Below are positions 57,937 to 64,000 of a DNA stretch of 64,000 nucleotides, piece after piece. The position numbers were made by a program, and so were the translations under genes. This stretch comes from Schizochytrium sp. TIO01 (Eukaryota > Sar > Bigyra > Thraustochytrida > Thraustochytriidae), in contig SMSO01000035.1 in the NCBI GenBank assembly GCA_004764695.1, positions 804,001 to 868,000 of the forward strand, in the 5' to 3' direction. Within the stretch, counting starts at the first letter, position 1; the number at the start of each line of letters is the position of its first letter. Under the pieces are notes generated by a model. The model had not been told where the DNA came from. It made no database searches and saw only the letters and a program-made list of their open reading frames with translations.

Positions 57937-58044
57937 TCTATCTAACAAACAATAAGTGATCTCATTGCTTTTACTATATATTGCCAGCGCAAAATAACAC
58001 AGGTGCAAACAATTTCAACCAGCTAAAATAAATGCTAATTATCA
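57937..58044. promoter_or_regulatory. Short divergent promoter region in the island
   Basis: Only 108 bases separate the start codons of the protease relic (minus) and the unknown ORF (plus), so both promoters must lie here or within the coding sequence. The tight spacing contrasts with the host part of the window. Confidence 0.5.
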
Positions 58045-59025
58045 ATGACATTGTCTTCTCTCACTCATGAAATCTGGAACAGGTATGCTGAAAGGAAACA
58101 GGACGTTCACCTTACATGCTCACAAAAATGGCACCTTCATGCATTGAGAAGCTTTTTACCCAAACACTACTTCCCAAATCAGTTTTCACAAATTATTCTC
58201 CAGGATTTAACAACCGCAGAATTTTGGGAAATCCTCAATATCACATTTTACACATTATCTGATCTCCAACACAATGACAACGACAGAAGAATGCCAACAA
58301 ATGTTAGTATCCAATCCATTCTAAGCGAGCTACAACACATTGAGGCTATGATTGTATTTTGGGCAATCACAAAAGACCACACAAAAGAGAAATTAGGACT
58401 TCCAAATATTGATAATTCCCTCATTGTTAATGAAACAGGATTAAACTTGAAGTTCACAGCCCACGCTTATTGCATGGTTAATAGTTGCTTCGAATCCCTT
58501 TCCAAATGTACTTCCATTTTACCACTTCACGCACCACCAGATCACATTGCTACAACTTTGAGACAGCAAACCATGCCATCCAACACGAATGAGTTTGGCA
58601 CTCGTCACGAACATTTTGATGACTTTTTGAAAAATATCATTCGCGTAGCCTATGGTGGTGACTTCGACGAATACATCGACGCAGTCATTGAAGACATTGA
58701 ATCAAAAAAAATAGGCAATTTCCACGAAATCCTTGCCCGCATTAAAGGTTACGAATTGATGGATCAGAAAGATGTTACAACAAAGTTACCTCCTAGCGAA
58801 TCCTGGCGAAGGCTTTTCAATACATACTTTGATAAGAAAGAAAACAACTTTGACATGTTCTACCAGACATTTACTGCTGAATGTATCTTACTACATTCAC
58901 GTAGAACCCAAAAAACGGAAATATTATCTTTTTCTCTTTTGTGTTCGACAGGCCTTCTTACTTCACCACTTCAGGTATACTACACAAACAAATCTGCAAA
59001 CGGTTTTGGGCCCAACATAAGCTAG
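58045..59025 (+). CDS. Unrecognised ORF of the island, C-terminus probably frameshifted
   Basis: 326 residues, no family recognised. The product is mostly helical in appearance and rich in His, Asn and aromatic residues, without signal peptide or transmembrane helix. Segments such as HALRSFLPKHYFPNQF and HIEAMIVFWAITKDH look like a folded globular protein. From about 58925 the frame loses this character, while another plus frame takes over with coding-like sequence (FLLHHFRYTTQ, then after a stop LDRLKSDELNIRGQIELDQ at about 59040-59098). I infer that the original protein was longer and that its C-terminal part is decaying. ATG at 58045 is the first Met and lies 108 bases from the divergent protease gene. 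Confidence 0.5.
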   Translation: MTLSSLTHEIWNRYAERKQDVHLTCSQKWHLHALRSFLPKHYFPNQFSQIILQDLTTAEFWEILNITFYTLSDLQHNDNDRRMPTNVSIQSILSELQHIEAMIVFWAITKDHTKEKLGLPNIDNSLIVNETGLNLKFTAHAYCMVNSCFESLSKCTSILPLHAPPDHIATTLRQQTMPSNTNEFGTRHEHFDDFLKNIIRVAYGGDFDEYIDAVIEDIESKKIGNFHEILARIKGYELMDQKDVTTKLPPSESWRRLFNTYFDKKENNFDMFYQTFTAECILLHSRRTQKTEILSFSLLCSTGLLTSPLQVYYTNKSANGFGPNIS

Positions 59026-59670
59026 AAGGACACTTCATTTCTTAGACAGATTGAAATCAGACGAGTTGAACATCAGAGGCCAAATAGAACTTGATCAAAA
59101 ACTTTGAAATACAGGACTTCCTAAGGAGTATATTGAAAATTGTCGTTAATACCGTGAACAGGATGACCACAAAAGGAAGGTTTGATAAAAAGAAGAGACA
59201 AGCCTCGAACACTATTGAATTAATATGCAGATAAGAGTCTAACCTAACCTAACTTTCCTGTCCGATATGATACATTCATTCGTCCTGTATCCAGAACCGA
59301 AACCCCAATAACATAAATATCATCCACTTTCTCTTTCTCCTGAGTGTCATCCTTGACTGAGAATCTCTGCACCCTTCACTTCAGAAGCTACTCTACAATA
59401 AACAACACTTTTACAAGATTTTGAAGCAGGTTAAGAAAGTGAAGAAACAAGTACCAGCGAGACTTGCTATTCATGAAGAAAACATCACTACCAAAGTCTA
59501 CTGAGAGCAGGTCTCATGTTAAGCGATTTCTAAATCTCCATGCACCTTTTGCTCTATATAACATATATGGTGCACAAGATAAAGTTGTCTATGATATGAA
59601 ACACCTATCAATGACCACTTCAGTAATTGACCAAATGCATCTCACTCCAAAATGAGATTGTAGGGATTTA
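59026..59670 (+). pseudogene. Coding-like relic after the unknown ORF
   Basis: Plus-strand fragments separated by stops read LDRLKSDELNIRGQIELD (near 59045), GLPKEYIENC (near 59115), ILKQVKKVKKQVPARLAIHE (near 59420) and HVKRFLNLHAPFALYNIYG (within the frame 59464-59655). They have protein-like composition but no recognised family. They may be the degraded remainder of the preceding ORF or of a second gene. Confidence 0.3.
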
Positions 59671-62045
59671 AAGAAATATCGCTCCCGTTTTGACCAATGA
59701 TTCGGCCGCATCGCTAATAACACACAGTACCTTCTAGTTCTATAATGTAAGATACATGTAAACTGCGCAGGTTCCTGTTGGGAGCTAGCCCCAAAACTTC
59801 AAGAACCTCGTGCACGAGTAGATACATACTACTAGTACTTTCAGACGCTTTGAATATTTAGAATACCAGACCATTTTGGGGTATGACATTTGAAGTTGTG
59901 GACTTTACATTCCTCCATATCTAAATGTCTTAAATAGGAGACAGAAGGTCACCTGGTAGCAAGTGTAGTACTATGTTCTTAAAATGAACTGTCTACCTCG
60001 ATCAATGGAAATGATGTTAAGCAAAGTACGCTGCCCATATCTAAATTAACTCCTTGATTGGCATGCTGATCAAAGTTTTTAATTGCATAGCTTAAGGTGA
60101 ATAGATAATGCGATGAAGGTGGCTGCAGCGTCTTATTCATATTGTTTGGCTGAAGAGGTTTCCATGACAAATGAATGAAACCAAAGAAATCGTTTTGGTA
60201 TACCCTTTAAAAATATTACCCACAATTTCATGTATGAGTTCACTAGAGGTGTAGTTTTCAGGTTCAAAGTTTGCTCAACATCCTCACTGAATTCTTTCAA
60301 TTAGTATAAAACCTGACTAAGTTCTGTGCGTTGGTTTTGTGCTGACCAAGATCTTGAAATGTTTTAATATTTTGATTCCACACCCTTTGAGACCTTGGTG
60401 AATCAATGCATACAGTTTTTGTTTGATAAAAGCCTGCTTTTTGATGTGGTGCTGTTGTTGTATTCATGAATATGATGACTTTTATGAGTGTACAGGTCGA
60501 GTGGACCAGTTTTTTTAGCTCTCCGTTTTCAATGGCTTCTGTCATGGTAATAAAAGAGGTGCAAACGTGTTTGAAGACAATGGAATACGGGCTGGGCGAG
60601 CAACCGATGTTAAAGAAAACATGGTGGTTTTTGAAATATATATATTTAACGTAATCGTACTTTCGTGGAGTGTACACACATTAGGATCCAATTCTATTGT
60701 GGTTATCAAAATTTGGTGATCAATATTTTGTTACTTGCAACTCTTCACATCTCCCTGAGAGAAAACATTTCGAAAGTTTTCTTTTTAAACGGTTTTGGGG
60801 GTGGCCCCAACAACGACAACGCCTGAGTGAACCCCCACAACAAGTAGGAATGAGTTAGTCTCGTTTCCTTCTTCTTTGCTTTTATTATTCAGGGTTTTAC
60901 AAAGTCACTGCGTGCGTGTGATTGAGAATAGACTTCGGAGTGGATTGTGAAGAGCTAGCTAGTACTCACAATAGGTCTAAATAGTTAATTGGTTGGTGCA
61001 CAACGCTCAACTTTAAACGTGGCGCGTGGAAGTTGCATTGGGTGACCGGGCAAGACGAAGTTTTAACTTCAACCATTCTGACAAGTGGTAGAAATGAAGC
61101 TAAAAGATCCTTGTCTAGAGTCAAACCAAACATGTTCACAGTTTGAAGTGGGTTCATTTAACGCTAAGTCTAACTACTTCGAACTTGGGGTTGTCAATGA
61201 TAACTGGTATCTGAAACATGGGAGATGCCGAAAACTAAATGTGTCGCTCTAAAAGCTTCCCATTCACTGAAGCGGCAAAGCTATATCACAAAAACACTCT
61301 CCAGCTTTTATAGCACACAAGTCATACGTGATGGGATGCTGAAACCTGCGTATGTGAAAATGACTTCTGCACTACTCTAGTGAAGAAAACTGCAGACGCT
61401 GGCTAAGCTCGCTTGAATTGCGCGGATTCTCTCTACCCCAACCGTTTCTTCACCTGCAGTTATATTGCTCAAGCTGTTCCTGACTTCCATTTGGCACCCA
61501 GTACTGGAAATCCTGTCATCGGTCGCATCTGCACTGAAGAGAGGCGCAATCTCTCAAACCTCTTCGTTTTACTGCGCAGTTACACAGATGGTAGTTTGCA
61601 AAATACAACCCATAAAACTTTTATAAGTTTATTTTCTAATTTAAAAAAAGTTGCGCTTCAGAAATTTTATTTAATTTTATTTAATTTAAAGGTTCTTATT
61701 TAAAATAAGATACATAAACTAAAACTAAAATAATAAATGGAAAAAGAAGGGAAAAGAAAATAATAAACTTTGAAATCATGCAAGTGAACAAAGTTACAGA
61801 AAACCTTCCTCCTTTCCCATTTCAAAATACTCCTCTTCACGATTCTTACTATATTATGTGCCTGCCTAGGCACTCATTCTTTTCAAGTTACCTCATCTCC
61901 CACAATTTTTCATAATTATAGTTAAAGAAAAATCCTCACTTCGTTTCCTTCAATCTACACTCGCCGAAATCATTTTTACTGCCTTACAGGAGGAGCACGC
62001 AGAGCCCCTTGATGCCACAGCTCTTTTGAAACACTCACAATAGTG
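59671..62045. other. AT-rich region, right part of the island and flank
   Basis: Contains a minus-strand frame at 60297-60677 (126 residues, from MYTPRKYDYVKYIYFKNH) and another at 59979-60170, both coding-like in composition but without a recognisable family. They may be further relics. From about 60700 to 62045 no frame is convincing. The right boundary of the island probably lies somewhere in this stretch. Confidence 0.35.
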
Positions 62046-62345
<300 letters not shown>

Positions 62346-62811
62346 CCTTTCCATTCTCCGCTTCCTTCAAAGTTTGACTTCGCGCTTTTCTTTTCCTCAA
62401 TCATCTGCTACTGCGGCGCTTCTGCGTTATTCTCAGTGAATGAGTGCATGGCCCTTCCTTTCTTTCTTTCCTTCCTTCTTTCCTTCCTCACGTAGACAGA
62501 TACATTCATACGTAGATAGTAGATAGGTACATACGTGGATACATAGATACATGACTGCCGTTGCAGCCAATAGGGCGATTCTGCAGACTCGTTTGCGAAG
62601 GAGCCCATAAATCCTCGTCGCTCGCCAGCTTCAGCGTTCGCATTTGGCGTTCCCCAGCTTCGGAGCGCCTCGTGCGTGCATGCAGGCATGCAGGCATGCA
62701 GGCACGCAGGCACGCAGGTTCGTTCGCCACTCCCGTCTGCGCAGCTTCCTCCCTTCCGGCGCCCAAATCTTCTCCCTGAAGCGGTTTCCACGACGAAGGC
62801 GCCGCCTCTCT

Positions 62812-62884
62812 CACTCACTCACTCACTGACTGACCGACTGACAGACTGACCGACTCACTCACTCATTCACTCACTCACTGCCGT
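62812..62884. repeat. TCAC/GACT tetranucleotide tract
   Basis: Runs of CACT and GACT/GACC units. Confidence 0.85.
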
Positions 62885-62888
62885 AAGG

Positions 62889-63275
62889 TTATTCATTCAT
62901 TCAATTGTTCATTCATTATTCATTCATTATTCATTCATTCATTCATTCATTAATCATTCATGCATTCAATTATTCATTGATGCATTCAATTATTTATTCA
63001 TTCAATTATTCAATTATTCATTCATTCATTCATTCATTTAATCATTCATGCATTCAATTATTCATTCATTTAATCATTCATGCATTCAATTATTCATTCA
63101 ATTATTCAATTATTCAATTATTTGTTCAATTATTCAATCGATCGATCAATCATTCATTCATTCATTCATTCAATTATTAATTAATGCATTAATTCATTCA
63201 ATTATTCAATTATTCAATTATTCATTCATTCATTCATTCAATTCATTCATTCGTTCATTCGCTCATTCGCTCATT
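62889..63275. repeat. ATTC/CAATTATT satellite
   Basis: About 390 bases of ATTC units mixed with CAATTATT variants, giving a higher-order pattern. Confidence 0.9.
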
Positions 63276-63683
63276 CCCGCCGAGCGGAAAAGCTTCCCCA
63301 GCCTTCACCGTGGAACGCCGCCGCCACCAGCGACCGCCTCAACGTCAACGAAGCCACCCGAGCCAACACGCGAGTCTTCCGCCCCAAGAGCTCGTGCCTG
63401 GCGCTTCTTCTCCTTCAAGTTCTTCTCCTTCTTCTTCAAGTTCCTCGCCTCCTTCCTTCAGCACTTCTCCAACGAGGAGCGAGCGTATCATGGTTCCCGC
63501 CGCGGCCGCCTCGTCCCTTGACGTCCTCATTATGTATGTCTGTTTGCCCACAGCGTTCGCTCCAACGCGTTCCAGGCCCCTCAAGTATCGCCAAGAAGGC
63601 AACAGACGGGCATGTGAACAAACAGACAGACAGACAGACATGCGAACAGACGTAGGAGGCGACTCTTGAATGCGAGCGAGCGA

Positions 63684-63775
63684 AAGAACCAAAGAAAGCA
63701 AGAACCAAAGAAAGCAAGAACCAAAGAAAGCAAGAACCCAAGAAACAAGAACCAAAGAATTAAGAACCAGAACAA
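63684..63775. repeat. 16-bp minisatellite
   Basis: Units of AAGAACCAAAGAAAGC, three near-perfect copies followed by shorter degenerate ones. Confidence 0.85.
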
Positions 63776-64000
63776 CTAACAGAGATGCAAAGGGTCCTCT
63801 GAGAACGATCGACCAGCCAGCCAGCCAGCCAGGGCTCAACGAGGGACCCCGTTCCGCCGCCGCGGCCGTTCTTTCGCAGGCAGGCTCGAGAGAAGCAAGC
63901 AAGCAAGAGAGAGAGAGAGAGATGGCGGGTTCCTCTTGGTCCCAGGCGCCTCTCGATTCGGCGTTCCAGGCGCGTGGCCTGGCCCGCCTAGCACTACCTA

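Larger units (their letters stand above)
49500..60700. mobile_element. AT-rich virus-derived or mobile island
   Basis: Between glyoxalase II and the terminal microsatellites the sequence becomes AT-rich with short gene spacing, and the recognisable genes have no typical host role. They are heliorhodopsin (decayed), a Cys/His-repeat protein with nuclease-like tail (decayed), a one-helix membrane protein, a RuvC-like resolvase, a PD-(D/E)XK nuclease plus kinase, a secreted metzincin protease (decayed) and an unknown ORF. Intergenic gaps shrink to 32-108 bases in places, against kilobases in the flanks. Boundaries are estimates; I found no terminal repeats or target-site duplication by eye. A large DNA virus source (Nucleocytoviricota or mirusvirus-like) is inferred from heliorhodopsin plus resolvase. 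No capsid, polymerase, primase or terminase is visible. Confidence 0.6.

Noticed and set aside
59247-59261. Telomere-like CTAACCTAACCTAA
   Set aside because: Only two to three units of a six-to-seven base motif; not a telomere tract.
63922-64000. Possible gene start MAGSSWSQAPLDS at the window end
   Set aside because: Only 79 bases before the edge, no family signal, located after GA repeats.

Overview
The window comes from the nuclear genome of a unicellular eukaryote. It carries eukaryotic histones H3 and H4, ribosomal protein eS4 and casein kinase 2 alpha. Two of these genes have GT-AG introns (47 to 330 bases) and most of the others are intact single-exon frames. Gene-sparse spacers full of tetranucleotide microsatellites, GC-rich coding sequence in the highly expressed genes and a Pro-Thr-rich stalk in one surface protein all suit a heterotrophic stramenopile, such as a thraustochytrid. 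That placement is inference; no marker here proves it.

Layout. Positions 1-262 hold the start of chorismate synthase on the minus strand. A two-domain cytidine deaminase (2481-3437), a divergent H3/H4 pair (5051-6735), a UBE3C-like HECT ubiquitin ligase (7356-10592), a type I asparaginase (13463-14581) and a MATE exporter (15334-17040) follow. Between 21.3 and 28.8 kb lie three tandem paralogues of a duplicated YdcZ/DUF606 membrane transporter. A YeiH-type (UPF0324) transporter with a likely mitochondrial presequence follows (29532-30833), then class III alcohol dehydrogenase (34106-35302), CK2 alpha in three exons (41752-43393), eS4 in two exons (44489-45339) and mitochondrial glyoxalase II (48299-49144). 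The last of these and the class III dehydrogenase both belong to glutathione-dependent aldehyde detoxification.

From about 49.5 to 60.7 kb the sequence changes character: AT-rich, dense with short-spaced ORFs, several of them broken. I read this as a virus-derived or mobile island inserted beside host genes. It contains a decayed heliorhodopsin, a decayed Cys/His-repeat protein with a nuclease-like tail, a small one-helix membrane protein, an apparently intact RuvC/A22-like Holliday junction resolvase, a PD-(D/E)XK nuclease followed by an HGD-type protein kinase (a pair resembling Crinkler-type effector architecture), a broken secreted metzincin protease with a Pro-Thr stalk and C-terminal membrane anchor, and an unrecognised divergent ORF with a decaying tail. 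Heliorhodopsin plus a RuvC-like resolvase points to a large DNA virus (Nucleocytoviricota or mirusvirus type), but no capsid, polymerase or packaging gene is visible here, so the source stays open.

The last 2 kb is simple-sequence DNA, including about 75 perfect CAAT units. No tRNA, rRNA or CRISPR array was recognised.
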